The notes under the pieces are model-generated. The model ran no database searches, was not told where the DNA came from, and saw nothing but the letters and a program-made list of their open reading frames with translations. DNA of 14,630 bases from assembly GCA_013154205.1 (NCBI GenBank), contig JAADCY010000159.1, forward strand, positions 1 to 14,630, given 5' to 3'. The position numbers were made by a program, and so were the translations under genes. The DNA comes from Thermoproteota archaeon. Lineage in GTDB: Archaea; Thermoproteota; Thermoprotei_A; Sulfolobales; Desulfurococcaceae. Shown here in pieces: positions 1 to 7,156 of the stretch; the stretch's first letter is position 1; every line of letters starts with the position of its first letter.

Positions 1-385
1 CAAGACTAGGTTCTTTCTCGAGCTTATCGAATAGCTTTAACGGGTTAAGATTTGTGAGTATGTCTCCGTTAATTACTAGGAACTTTTCTTCCTTCGACAA
101 TATATGCTCAGCATTCTTTATGGCACCACCTGTTCCTAAAGGCTCATCTTCGACAACATACGTTACTTTTACTCCGAGCCTACCACCGCTTCCAATGTGC
201 TCGATTATCTTCTCCTTCCTATAGCCTACTAGGAGGACGAACTCGTTGAACCCGTATTGTTTCAGCCACTCTATCTGGTGTTCTAGTATAGGTCTATCAG
301 CCACCCTTACCAAGGGCTTCGGTATTTCCTCCGTATAAGGCCTCAGTCTTTTCCCGAAACCACCAGCTAGAATAACAGCCATCAT
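1..385 (-). CDS. NDP-sugar nucleotidyltransferase (sugar-1-phosphate nucleotidylyltransferase), 3' part beyond window
   Basis: The first 128 residues of a nucleotidyltransferase that joins a sugar-1-phosphate to an NTP, releasing pyrophosphate and giving an NDP-sugar for glycan synthesis in the cytoplasm. Seen: the N-terminal nucleotide-binding signature LAGGFGKRLRPYT (residues 6-18), PKP at 22-24, LGTGGA at 83-88 and the metal-binding INGD at 105-108, all in the order expected for the RmlA/GlmU-N/mannose-1-phosphate guanylyltransferase superfamily. The start at 385 is the first of two adjacent ATGs, five bases after a GGGTGATC Shine-Dalgarno (391-398). The gene leaves the window at base 1, so any C-terminal left-handed beta-helix (acyltransferase type) cannot be seen and the sugar and base specificity stay open. 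It does not show the usual look of inositol-1-phosphate cytidylyltransferase, although ino1 lies 3 kb away. It is divergent from the tRNA. Confidence 0.9.
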   Translation of the reverse strand, partial: MMAVILAGGFGKRLRPYTEEIPKPLVRVADRPILEHQIEWLKQYGFNEFVLLVGYRKEKIIEHIGSGGRLGVKVTYVVEDEPLGTGGAIKNAEHILSKEEKFLVINGDILTNLNPLKLFDKLEKEPSL

Positions 386-419
386 GTTCGATCACCCAGA
401 ATAGTTTTTCCAGTATTAA

Positions 420-429
420 TTTTTATAAA
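420..429. promoter_or_regulatory. Symmetric TATA box between nucleotidyltransferase and tRNA-Phe
   Basis: TTTATAAA (422-429) is its own reverse complement, within T-rich sequence. Counting about 26 bases from its centre puts a plus-strand start near 452, about 11 bases before the tRNA, and a minus-strand start near 400, just ahead of the GGGTGATC ribosome site. One TATA element may therefore serve both genes. No other convincing TATA lies in this gap. Confidence 0.5.
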
Positions 430-462
430 CACTGAGAAAATAAAATAATATGCTCGGGCAGC

Positions 463-536
463 GCCGCCGTAGCTCAGCCCGGGAGAGCGCCCGGCTGAAG
501 ACCGGGTTGTCCGGGGTTCAAATCCCCGCGGCGGCA
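463..536 (+). tRNA. tRNA-Phe (anticodon GAA)
   Basis: A complete cloverleaf folds by hand. The acceptor stem GCCGCCG (463-469) pairs with CGGCGGC (529-535), with discriminator A536. The D stem is GCTC/GAGC, the anticodon stem CCCGG (490-494)/CCGGG (502-506) with loop CTGAAGA giving anticodon GAA at 497-499, the variable loop is five bases, and the T stem CGGGG (512-516)/CCCCG (524-528) encloses TTCAAAT. There is no intron, and CCA is not encoded, so it must be added after transcription. The very GC-rich stems against an AT-rich background are typical of hyperthermophile tRNAs. Confidence 0.97.
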
Positions 537-546
537 CTATTCTATA

Positions 547-1149
547 ATGGTTGATGAAGTGATGGATAAGATGAACGTGAAAATAGTGATTGTACCGTTG
601 ACGAGATGTTATGTTTTTGACTTTATAGAAGATTGGCGTAGAATGGTCTATGATGTCTTGACGAGGATTTTTACAGATGTCGAGGTAGATGTATGGCCAG
701 AGATCTTGAAGATTCCTTTATCATGTTTTGATTGGACTAGGAAACAATATATTGGGCCTTGTATATTGAAGCATCTCTACGTATCATTTACTGATATGAT
801 CAGAGCAGATGTTTTTCTCGTTGGTATAGGCTATATCGATGCTTATGATAATGGTCTAAACTTCGTATTTGGAGAAGCATCCCCTGCTAATAGAGTTGCT
901 TTTGTAAGTACGCAAAGACTTGATCCAGCATTCTATAATATCGGTAGGCGTGATAGTGGTAGATATGATCTCTATGTGGAACGAGTTTCTAAGGAAATAA
1001 TCCATGAATTAGGCCATCTATTCGGATTAAATCATTGTAGTAATCCTGATTGTGTTATGAGTTTCAGTAATTCTGTATATGATGTGGATAATAAATCCAT
1101 GTATTTCTGCAGTCAATGTAGTAAGAGAATACTAGAGAATATAGGATAG
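547..1149 (+). CDS. amzA: Archaemetzincin-family zinc metalloprotease
   Basis: A 200-residue archaemetzincin, a soluble metzincin-type zinc protease family found in archaea and vertebrates; the physiological substrate is unknown. Seen: HELGHLFGLNH (153-163), in which H153, H157 and H163 bind the catalytic zinc and E154 is the base, followed by C164 and C169, the Met of the Met-turn (M171), and a C-x-x-C pair (C188, C191). The four cysteines form the second structural zinc site that marks archaemetzincins. Length fits the family. The first ATG (547) lies 11 bases after the tRNA, so transcript sharing with the tRNA or leaderless translation is possible. The ATG at 571 (residue 9) has a GTGAT motif (559-563) seven bases upstream and gives the family-like start MNVKIVIVPL, so it may be the real start. 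It converges on the archease gene with 12 bases between stops. Confidence 0.93.
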   Translation: MVDEVMDKMNVKIVIVPLTRCYVFDFIEDWRRMVYDVLTRIFTDVEVDVWPEILKIPLSCFDWTRKQYIGPCILKHLYVSFTDMIRADVFLVGIGYIDAYDNGLNFVFGEASPANRVAFVSTQRLDPAFYNIGRRDSGRYDLYVERVSKEIIHELGHLFGLNHCSNPDCVMSFSNSVYDVDNKSMYFCSQCSKRILENIG

Positions 1150-1161
1150 GTTAATCGGTCA

Positions 1162-1611
1162 TTAAATATCGAGGACAAAATAGGCTTCCCAGTGATCCTC
1201 ATCCTTAATTATCTTCATTAAATGATATGTTACTGCTTTAACCTCTACTCTTGCTTCGTGTCTAGAAGGATCAAATTCTTCTCCTTTACAGATTCCTTGA
1301 ATACTATATACGAAGCCGTTTTCTTGTCTTTCAATACTTATATTCTTAACCTCGACATCACTGCACATAACATTGTAGCTGTAATAGATGTAAAGGAGTT
1401 CTTCAAGCCATTTATATAGTAGGCTCTCTAGGTCAAATCCGTCGGCACTTACGCTATATTCTTTAGAGCGTGAAATTAGATCGGTGTTTGTCATGGTTTC
1501 AAATAATGCTATTCCTGCATTTTCAAATAATTCTGGTAGACTCTCTCCTATAGCCTTGATATATACATCTGCAGGGTGATCTAGAAATTCAAATTTCTTT
1601 TTTAAGACCAT
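1162..1611 (-). CDS. Archease (tRNA-ligase RtcB activator family)
   Basis: A 149-residue archease (formerly DUF101). In archaea and animals this small protein speeds guanylylation and turnover of the RNA ligase RtcB, which joins tRNA exons and repairs broken RNA; it is cytoplasmic. Seen: FLDHPADV near the N-terminus (9-16) with conserved acidic D11 and D15, the EN-AGIALFETMTN segment (30-42), KAVTYH (125-130) and the C-terminal VLDI with D148, which is expected to join D11 at the metal site. The start at 1611 follows a strong GGTGGAG ribosome site by about five bases. It is last in a right-to-left row of minus-strand genes, 72 bases after the small membrane protein. RtcB is not in the window. 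Confidence 0.92.
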   Translation of the reverse strand: MVLKKKFEFLDHPADVYIKAIGESLPELFENAGIALFETMTNTDLISRSKEYSVSADGFDLESLLYKWLEELLYIYYSYNVMCSDVEVKNISIERQENGFVYSIQGICKGEEFDPSRHEARVEVKAVTYHLMKIIKDEDHWEAYFVLDI

Positions 1612-1683
1612 TATTCTCCACCATGTTTTGAAAAAGTTTTTAGGGATTAAATAGGATTGCAGGAGAAAGTTGTTTTATCTGAA

Positions 1684-2079
1684 CTATTTCTTCATTAGAC
1701 CTATTACTATTCCTATTAAGAATCCAAGTGTTACGGGGCCTACCATGAGGAGACCTAATGTTCCTAGGAATCCTAATATTATATTTTTGAACTCCATAGC
1801 CGTTATTCCTAGCTTTGTCAAGAATCCTTGTATGCTTCCACCTAAGCTCCATACGTTAAGGACGGCTCCTATTATTAGTATAGCTATGAATGCTATGATG
1901 TACTTAGCCATTTTAGCCATAATGTATCCTAGGGCTATTCCCATTATTATCTCTATGATTATTGCTATAGCTACTTGTGGGTTTGTGAGCGCGGCGTGTA
2001 TGAAATCAGATAGCATTGCAGATGTTACATTTCCTGTATTGTTTACAGCAAATGAGTATCCTGTTAATAATGAGAACAT
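1684..2079 (-). CDS. Small three-helix membrane protein, possibly FUN14-like
   Basis: A 131-residue hydrophobic protein. A polar N-terminal stretch (1-34) with NNT and NVT sequons is followed by membrane segments at about 36-57 and 59-79, a short polar loop (80-97), and a hydrophobic region at 98-128 that could be one long or two short helices, ending in a KK. Glycine spacing in the first helix (G47, G51, Y52, then K56 and K59) and in the last (GFLIGIVIGLMKK) recalls the FUN14 family, but I cannot prove this. The start at 2079 is supported by a TAGGTGA ribosome site (2086-2092) about six bases upstream. It lies 102 bases downstream of the helical regulator-like gene and 72 before archease. 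Function is not known. Confidence 0.75.
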   Translation of the reverse strand: MFSLLTGYSFAVNNTGNVTSAMLSDFIHAALTNPQVAIAIIIEIIMGIALGYIMAKMAKYIIAFIAILIIGAVLNVWSLGGSIQGFLTKLGITAMEFKNIILGFLGTLGLLMVGPVTLGFLIGIVIGLMKK

Positions 2080-2181
2080 GCATTTTCACCTACTAGAGTA
2101 ATTGTTAGAGTTGTTTATTAGTTTGTCTAGTAGCTTTAATAAAAATGGTGTACATTTCCAAATAAATCCCGAACAGCTAGG

Positions 2182-2757
2182 TTATTGTTTCGGTGCTTTA
2201 TCATGTTTTTCCATGAAGTATTTCTTGTATTTTTTAACTGCTTCTTCAACAAATTTAATTATCTCTTCATCATCTGCATACTTCTTTTCCTCTAGTTCTT
2301 TATTCACTGTAATGACATACGTGTCTAGGTAATAACGGATGAATTCTTTGAGCTCGGCTAACTTTTTCAGCTCTAATTCGACTGCGTCAGAGTTCATGCA
2401 TTGCTTATAACAAGTTTCTAAGCTCCCCAGTACACCCGCGAATCTAATAGCGAGAGTTTTAAGCTCATCTATTACTTCCTTAAGTCTTAATCTGTAGTAT
2501 AGGTAGCCCGACTCTATTTTTAGATAATAAAATCTCTTATCCCACAATTCTCTACTGTCAACGTCTTTACCATATTGTCTCTCGAGCTCATCGTATCTCA
2601 GGCCTTTTTGTACTAATTCCTTTAAGGCTTGCAGGTAATCTATGTTATTTCTCTCCGCATACTGCTTGATCAGTTCCCGTATATTCTCTGGTATTTCTTC
2701 TTTGTCTTTTGTTTTCTTGCTGAAGATTTTGATCTTCAATGTCCTGTTTCGCCCCAT
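2182..2757 (-). CDS. Helical protein with ribbon-helix-helix-like N-terminus
   Basis: I do not recognise this 191-residue protein by name. A basic N-terminal strand (1-18, LKIKIFSKK) is followed by IPENIRELIKQYAERNN and DYLQALKELVQKGL (22-53), which has the strand-helix-helix pattern of a CopG/MetJ-like DNA-binding domain. The rest (55-185) is charged and almost wholly alpha-helical in appearance, with a probable coiled coil or bundle at 74-105 and 125-182, and ends in a lysine-rich tail. It starts 33 bases after the stop of the winged-helix gene, so the two are probably co-transcribed, but no clear Shine-Dalgarno precedes the ATG. A DNA-binding or nucleoid-associated role is inferred only from the N-terminus and the neighbour. 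Confidence 0.7.
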   Translation of the reverse strand: MGRNRTLKIKIFSKKTKDKEEIPENIRELIKQYAERNNIDYLQALKELVQKGLRYDELERQYGKDVDSRELWDKRFYYLKIESGYLYYRLRLKEVIDELKTLAIRFAGVLGSLETCYKQCMNSDAVELELKKLAELKEFIRYYLDTYVITVNKELEEKKYADDEEIIKFVEEAVKKYKKYFMEKHDKAPKQ

Positions 2758-2790
2758 CTTACTCGGGAAACAGTATATCAGTAAAACTGG

Positions 2791-3132
2791 CTAAACGTCT
2801 TTCTCAAGTAGATCTAGGATTTGATGGAACACTGTTATTGCTTCTGAAAATGCCTTTTTACCTAAATTATTTATTTGGTATAGGGTTTCGCCCCCTATTT
2901 TTACAGTGTCGATAAGACCCTCATGGGCAAGTCTATATATGACGGTATAGACTGTAACTGTTGCTGGCTTATAAGGTAGCGTTTTCTTCACATACCTTAC
3001 TACTTCGTATGCTTTAACAGGTTCTTTTTTTATTAACATGTATTTGAGCACGTATATCCATAGATTCTCAATGGTTAGTTTTTTCATAAGTCTCTTCAAC
3101 GGTTTTAGTTGGATATTTTTCATCGTTGTCAC
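2791..3132 (-). CDS. PadR-like winged-helix transcriptional regulator
   Basis: A 113-residue cytoplasmic DNA-binding protein. Residues 19-95 fit the PadR winged helix: LTIENLWIYVLKYMLI (helix 1), PVKAYEVVRYVKKTL (helix 2), KPATVTVYTVIYRLAHEGLI (recognition helix, 55-74), then the wing VKIGGETLYQINNLGKKAF (78-95) and a short C-terminal helix (96-112) that would dimerise. The longest form starts with GTG at 3132; an ATG at 3123 (residue 4) is an equal candidate. A minus-strand TATA (3157-3162) predicts transcription from about 3133, giving a leaderless message from GTG 3132. It heads the minus-strand cluster and is divergent from ino1, so it may control its own operon, ino1, or both. The ligand or signal is unknown. 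Confidence 0.85.
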   Translation of the reverse strand: MTTMKNIQLKPLKRLMKKLTIENLWIYVLKYMLIKKEPVKAYEVVRYVKKTLPYKPATVTVYTVIYRLAHEGLIDTVKIGGETLYQINNLGKKAFSEAITVFHQILDLLEKDV

Positions 3133-3154
3133 AGCTTAAGATTTATCATAAAAT

Positions 3155-3203
3155 GTTATATAGTTTTTAACCTATATTTATCAACATAAATATTTTTGGT
3201 GAT
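3155..3203. promoter_or_regulatory. Divergent promoter region: PadR-like gene / ino1
   Basis: A 76-base gap holds two promoters back to back. Minus strand: TATATA at 3157-3162 puts transcription at about 3133, one base before the GTG start of the regulator. Plus strand: TTTTTAAC (3164-3171) puts a start near 3193, leaving a 16-base leader that contains the GGTGAT ribosome site (3198-3203) five bases before the ino1 ATG. The two TATA elements almost touch, so one bound regulator could silence both directions. Confidence 0.5.
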
Positions 3204-3208
3204 AAAAT

Positions 3209-4324
3209 ATGGTTGTTAACATAGGAATAATTGGCATCGGAAATATAGCCTCTATGCTGATCCAGTCGATTGAATACTATAGAGAAAAAGGTGACTTCAC
3301 AGGCGTAATGCATCAAATAGTAGACGGAATGAAAGTTACTGACATAAATATTGTTTACGCTATCGACATAGCTGAAAACAAAGTAGGTAAACCACTGAAC
3401 GAGGCCATATATGAATATCCAAATATTGTTCCAAAAATAGTTGAACCAGACAAACTAAGATGCAGAAACGTAATTGTAAGGATGGGTAAGATACTAGATG
3501 GAGTCGCTCCCCATATGATCAATGTATTCAAACCCGCGAAACAACCTGAACCAACAATTGATGATATTGTAAAAGAACTTAATGATACGGGAGTTGATGT
3601 GCTCGTTAATCTATTACCTGTTGGCAGCCATAATGCTACGAGATTTTATGCCCAAGCAGCGGCTAGAGCAGGTGTTGCTTTTGTTAATTGCATACCGGAA
3701 TTCATTGCAAGTGATAAAAAGTATGACCTATTGTTTAAAGATAATAACGCGCTTGTCTTAGGGGATGATATTAAAGGACAGTTAGGAGCAACCATTCTTC
3801 ATAGAACTATAGCATCACTAATATCGATGAGGGGCTGTAGGCTTCTTAAGAGCTATCAGTTAAACATTGGTGGGAATACGGACTTCCTAAACATGATCGA
3901 TCCAACACGTTTGACCTCAAAGAAAATAAGTAAGACTATGGCTGTAGCGTCGACGCAGCCTGATCCCGATGCGATCAAGAACTACATATATGCTGGGCCT
4001 AGTGGTTATGTAGAGTTTCTAGGAAATACTAAGGTGGCTTATATGTACTTGGAGGCCGAGAGCTATGGTGGAGCCAAGCTTACTATTGATGTAAAACTGA
4101 CTGTCGATGATAAGTCGATGGCTTCAGCGGTCCTTGTAGATGTTGTTAGGATCGCTAAGGCATTGAGTGATCGTGGAGTTGTAGGTTCGCCCTATTGGGC
4201 ATCAGCACCATTCTTCAAACATCCGCCGAAACAGTTCCGTTCAGACTGGGAAGCATTAAGGGTCCTCTATAGTAAGTTCGATGAATATGGTATTGATATC
4301 AAACCTAAATATGTATTTTATTAA
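3209..4324 (+). CDS. ino1: myo-Inositol-1-phosphate synthase (archaeal type)
   Basis: A 371-residue enzyme that converts D-glucose-6-phosphate to L-myo-inositol-1-phosphate using NAD+ as a recycled cofactor. The product supplies inositol phospholipid headgroups and, in many hyperthermophiles, the heat-stress solute di-myo-inositol phosphate. Seen: N-terminal Rossmann fold with NIGIIGIGNIAS (4-15), NLLPVGS (134-140) in the second half of the fold, then the family core GDDIKGQLGATILHRT (185-200), the GGNTDF motif (221-226), DPTRLTSKKISKT (231-243) and a lysine-rich catalytic stretch (NTKVAYMYLEAESYGGAK, 273-290, then K296 and K302). Length fits the short archaeal/bacterial class. The start is decided by GGTGAT (3198-3203), five bases before ATG. 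It is monocistronic by appearance, divergent from the PadR-like gene. Confidence 0.95.
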   Translation: MVVNIGIIGIGNIASMLIQSIEYYREKGDFTGVMHQIVDGMKVTDINIVYAIDIAENKVGKPLNEAIYEYPNIVPKIVEPDKLRCRNVIVRMGKILDGVAPHMINVFKPAKQPEPTIDDIVKELNDTGVDVLVNLLPVGSHNATRFYAQAAARAGVAFVNCIPEFIASDKKYDLLFKDNNALVLGDDIKGQLGATILHRTIASLISMRGCRLLKSYQLNIGGNTDFLNMIDPTRLTSKKISKTMAVASTQPDPDAIKNYIYAGPSGYVEFLGNTKVAYMYLEAESYGGAKLTIDVKLTVDDKSMASAVLVDVVRIAKALSDRGVVGSPYWASAPFFKHPPKQFRSDWEALRVLYSKFDEYGIDIKPKYVFY

Positions 4325-4330
4325 AATAAT

Positions 4331-4344
4331 TAGTATTTTTTGTA
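4331..4344 (+). terminator. T-run terminator after ino1
   Basis: A TATTTTTTG run (T at 4336-4341) lies 12 bases past the ino1 stop. Archaeal RNA polymerase typically stops at such T-runs without needing a hairpin. No hairpin is seen. Confidence 0.4.
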
Positions 4345-4405
4345 AGAAACAATGTATAGATAAATATATCAATTTCTCTGTCTCTAAACTATACCAACAA
4401 GCCGA

Positions 4406-4440
4406 TTATTTTAAAATAAACTTGTAATATCTTAAATAAC
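4406..4440 (+). promoter_or_regulatory. Candidate TATA region for the antiporter gene
   Basis: The 172-base gap between ino1 and the antiporter holds a 14-base perfect palindrome of A and T (4406-4419, centred on TTTTAAAA) and a second A/T box CTTAAATAA (4431-4439). The second would place transcription near 4461, about 35 bases before the ATG at 4497. Which one is used cannot be told from the sequence. Confidence 0.35.
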
Positions 4441-4496
4441 GGAAAGAAAGAGTGGATGCTTGTAGACTATGTTGTTATCCAGTGAAATAAGAAGTA

Positions 4497-5786
4497 ATGG
4501 AGACGATGACGATGCCGGACATCGATGAACTAGTATTTACACTTGCCGTGGTATTGCTTCTTGGTGTTACTGCTTATTTAATAAGCCGTAAGGCTAGGCT
4601 ATCATACATATTTGTCTTCATTATTTTGGGTTTACTCTTCGGCCCTGTACTCAATGTTGTAAATACTGATCTAGCTAGAAGACTGTTTGATTACGTAAGA
4701 GTTTTCGGCTTAGTAATTATATTGTTCACGGAAGGCCATAACTTAAAATGGTATATTTTGAAGAAACACTTGCCAACGATAGGCACACTTGACACTCTTG
4801 GATTAATCGTAACAGCAGTACTTGCCGGATTGTTCTTCTCATACGTATTTCACTTACCATTTATTGCAGGGTTCTTGTATGGTGCAATAATATCTGCGAC
4901 GGACCCAGCCACACTTATTCCATTATTTCATCAATATAAAGTACGTGATGACCTTAGAATAATACTTGAATCAGAATCTATATTTAACGACCCATTAGGT
5001 ATTGTGCTGACTTCACTGGCTGTAGCTTTCGTCGTACCTCAAGCGCCCAGTGCACAATTTATTGAGTATTTCGCTCAGTATATGCCATTATCTTTTGCAG
5101 CGCTATCGTATTTTCTCTATGAAGTAATAATATCGATCATACTAGGAGTGGGTGTTGCTATTATTGGATACCTACTTATAAGACATTTGAAATTTGAAAG
5201 AAATGAAGAAATAATATTGTTCGCTCTGGGCCTCGCATTCATAGGTTTCTATATCGGAGAAAAACTAATGGCTTCAGGATATTTGGTTGCAACAACTCTC
5301 GGAATAATACTGGGTAACCATCACGAGTTTTTCAAAGAGACGGCAGAGGACGAGCTGAAAATCAGGAGCACTATTGATACAGAGCTGCATTTTAACGAGG
5401 TTCTCTCAATGTTTGCTGCTGTATTCATATTTCTACTTCTCGGTATGAGTATAAGATTAAATGTATTAATTGCGACTTTTCTACCATCACTTCTTGTCGC
5501 TCTAGGCGTAGTACTAGTTGCAAGGCCGATAGCGTGCTTACCAATAATACCTATCGGTAAGTGGAGTTTCAAAGAATATTTATTCATGTCGTTGGAAGGC
5601 CCAAGAGGTGTGGTGCCGTCAGTGCTTGCGTCGCTTCCTCTCAGTCTCGGTATAATGTATAACAATCCAACACTCATTAGCTGGGGAGAAGTTATCCTAA
5701 GCACAACGCTGATAACAATAATAGTATCTATTATCCTGGAAACATCATGGTTACCATTCCTAAGGAAGAAACTATTAGGAGAATGA
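4497..5786 (+). CDS. Na+/H+ antiporter, CPA1/NhaP family
   Basis: A 429-residue polytopic membrane protein with about 12-13 helices that exchanges Na+ (or K+) for H+ across the cell membrane, for pH and sodium homeostasis. Seen: TM1 at about 12-29, the unwound-helix motif SATDPAT (133-139), the ion-binding ND pair within ESESIFNDPLG (158-168; N164, D165) that defines electroneutral CPA1 exchangers, the conserved arginine at ARP (342-344), and GPRGVVP (368-374) in a late helix. There is no C-terminal TrkA-type cytoplasmic domain; the protein ends soon after the last helix with LRKKLLGE. Start: an in-frame TAA (4488-4490) lies just upstream, so ATG 4497 is the earliest; ATGs at 4506 and 4512 are possible. 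No strong Shine-Dalgarno is seen before 4497. Confidence 0.93.
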   Translation: METMTMPDIDELVFTLAVVLLLGVTAYLISRKARLSYIFVFIILGLLFGPVLNVVNTDLARRLFDYVRVFGLVIILFTEGHNLKWYILKKHLPTIGTLDTLGLIVTAVLAGLFFSYVFHLPFIAGFLYGAIISATDPATLIPLFHQYKVRDDLRIILESESIFNDPLGIVLTSLAVAFVVPQAPSAQFIEYFAQYMPLSFAALSYFLYEVIISIILGVGVAIIGYLLIRHLKFERNEEIILFALGLAFIGFYIGEKLMASGYLVATTLGIILGNHHEFFKETAEDELKIRSTIDTELHFNEVLSMFAAVFIFLLLGMSIRLNVLIATFLPSLLVALGVVLVARPIACLPIIPIGKWSFKEYLFMSLEGPRGVVPSVLASLPLSLGIMYNNPTLISWGEVILSTTLITIIVSIILETSWLPFLRKKLLGE

Positions 5787-5875
5787 TTATCAAGGATGGT
5801 TCTTGTAGTGGGAATAAAAACTATAATTAGTTAAGAATAGATACTCTTTTCATCTAGGATTAAGGGTGGCTTTCA

Positions 5876-7072
5876 TTGCCTAGAGCGAAGACTATGGCTA
5901 TTATTGGAATTGTGATCATAATATTGTCATCTATACTCATATATTTGACATATAGTGAAGCTTATTCAATGAAGCTTGAACAGAAATACATGTATACAGG
6001 TGTGTATGGTGATATTCCTATAAAGTTATTTCCATATAAGAATCAATTATATGTGTTAGCATCTACTCAATCCAACGATGTAGCAGTATATAAGCTGAGC
6101 AGTGACGGGCATCTGTTCTGGAGAATTACGCAGAGTCAAGGCCGGCTAATTCCGCTAGACATCTATTACCTATACGGTCATATACTTACAGTAACAACTA
6201 CAAAGGATCGACACACCGTTATGATAGATTCATTCTCGCCTGTCAATGGCGCATTGCTCAATAACATAACAATTAGTTATCCACCAATATACTGGGTATT
6301 CTCAGACGATCTTGTTTCAAGATACATTGTTATTGGCGGCGCCCGTTATTCGGCAGGCTTCAAACTACAGAATTTCATTTCACTAGCAGATATTCTTAGC
6401 AATAAAAATGAATGGACAAAAATATGGGGAGGTAAGGAAGTCGATTCTATACTAATGCTTGGCCATAATGATCTAGGGATAGTATATCTTAGTCTTAACG
6501 GTAAAGATGTATATATTGGCATTATTGGATACAATGGTAAAATCTACTGGAACCACACACTTGGGAAAATTCGTATTGTTTCACTAAGAGTTATCGGAAA
6601 TGACGCGTATATTCTAGCATATAATCCGGCACCTCTTATTTATCACGTTGATCTAAGGACTAGGAGTATTCTAACAACTTATTTGGATTACTTAACAACG
6701 AAATATACGGGATTGAACATAACGTCATTCGACATCAATAGTAACGGCACCATAGTGATCGGAGGATATTATGGAGAAACACCTAGTAAAGGAGTAATTT
6801 TTCTAAGTGATCTAACACAACTGGAAAAAGGACATGTATTGACAGAAATAACGATCACGTCTTCAGGATCAGTAACTATAACAGCGGTCAAACTAGTAGG
6901 TAACACGGTGTATGTTAGCGGTACAGCGTCAGGAACTTTATTCGTAGCATCATACGGATATGTTAGGATAAACGAATGGTACATGGTAATTCTCCCCATT
7001 CTATCCTTGATCAGCGGTATCATACTCGTTCTCCTGGGATGGCTTAGAACTAGGAAAACAAGCAATGAATAA
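5876..7072 (+). CDS. Membrane-anchored propeller-like surface protein, unknown function
   Basis: Not recognised as a named family. The 398 residues have a TTG start preceded by GGGTGG (5864-5869) with six bases between, a basic N-terminus, a hydrophobic segment (8-24) acting as signal or anchor, a beta-rich domain (about 30-365) and a C-terminal membrane helix (about 370-388) followed by RTRK, which would stay inside. The beta-rich part repeats the pattern hydrophobic strand-Tyr-x-x-dG-x-hydrophobic-W, as in VYKLSSDGHLFWRI (70-83) and GIIGYNGKIYWNHTL, and VIGGYYG/VIFLSDL, which suggests a beta-propeller of blades about 45-50 residues long. A few N-x-S/T sites fit outside exposure. It opens the surface-protein row, 84 bases before the pilin-like gene. 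An alternative start is ATG 5894. The role may be as a sensor or scaffold of the surface layer, by position only. Confidence 0.75.
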   Translation: MPRAKTMAIIGIVIIILSSILIYLTYSEAYSMKLEQKYMYTGVYGDIPIKLFPYKNQLYVLASTQSNDVAVYKLSSDGHLFWRITQSQGRLIPLDIYYLYGHILTVTTTKDRHTVMIDSFSPVNGALLNNITISYPPIYWVFSDDLVSRYIVIGGARYSAGFKLQNFISLADILSNKNEWTKIWGGKEVDSILMLGHNDLGIVYLSLNGKDVYIGIIGYNGKIYWNHTLGKIRIVSLRVIGNDAYILAYNPAPLIYHVDLRTRSILTTYLDYLTTKYTGLNITSFDINSNGTIVIGGYYGETPSKGVIFLSDLTQLEKGHVLTEITITSSGSVTITAVKLVGNTVYVSGTASGTLFVASYGYVRINEWYMVILPILSLISGIILVLLGWLRTRKTSNE

Positions 7073-7088
7073 TCATAGTAGCAGTTGT

Positions 7089-7156
7089 TTTTCGCCGAAA
7101 ACAAGACATTTTCGACTAACCCCCCAGAATTAATAGTGCCCAAAGAATCCAGGGGG
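7089..7156 (+). promoter_or_regulatory. Repeat-rich leader before the pilin-like pair
   Basis: This gap contains TTTTCG-C-CGAAAA (7089-7101), a perfect inverted repeat, a third TTTTCG copy (7109-7114), a C6 run (7120-7125) and an AGGGGG run (7151-7156) next to the start. The G-run can pair with the C-run across about 26 bases and hide the start region. A TATA box is not obvious, so the genes may be read through from the upstream gene. The TTTTTCG and CTAACCCCCC words recur before the S-layer gene. Confidence 0.3.

Noticed and set aside
1670..2101. A 143-codon plus-strand open frame over the small membrane protein
   Set aside because: The minus-strand frame has a good Shine-Dalgarno and clean membrane helices; the plus frame is its shadow.
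7085..7156. A 24-residue N-terminal extension of the pilin-like protein from a TTG
   Set aside because: It lacks a ribosome site and would bury the class III signal sequence; the repeats there look regulatory.
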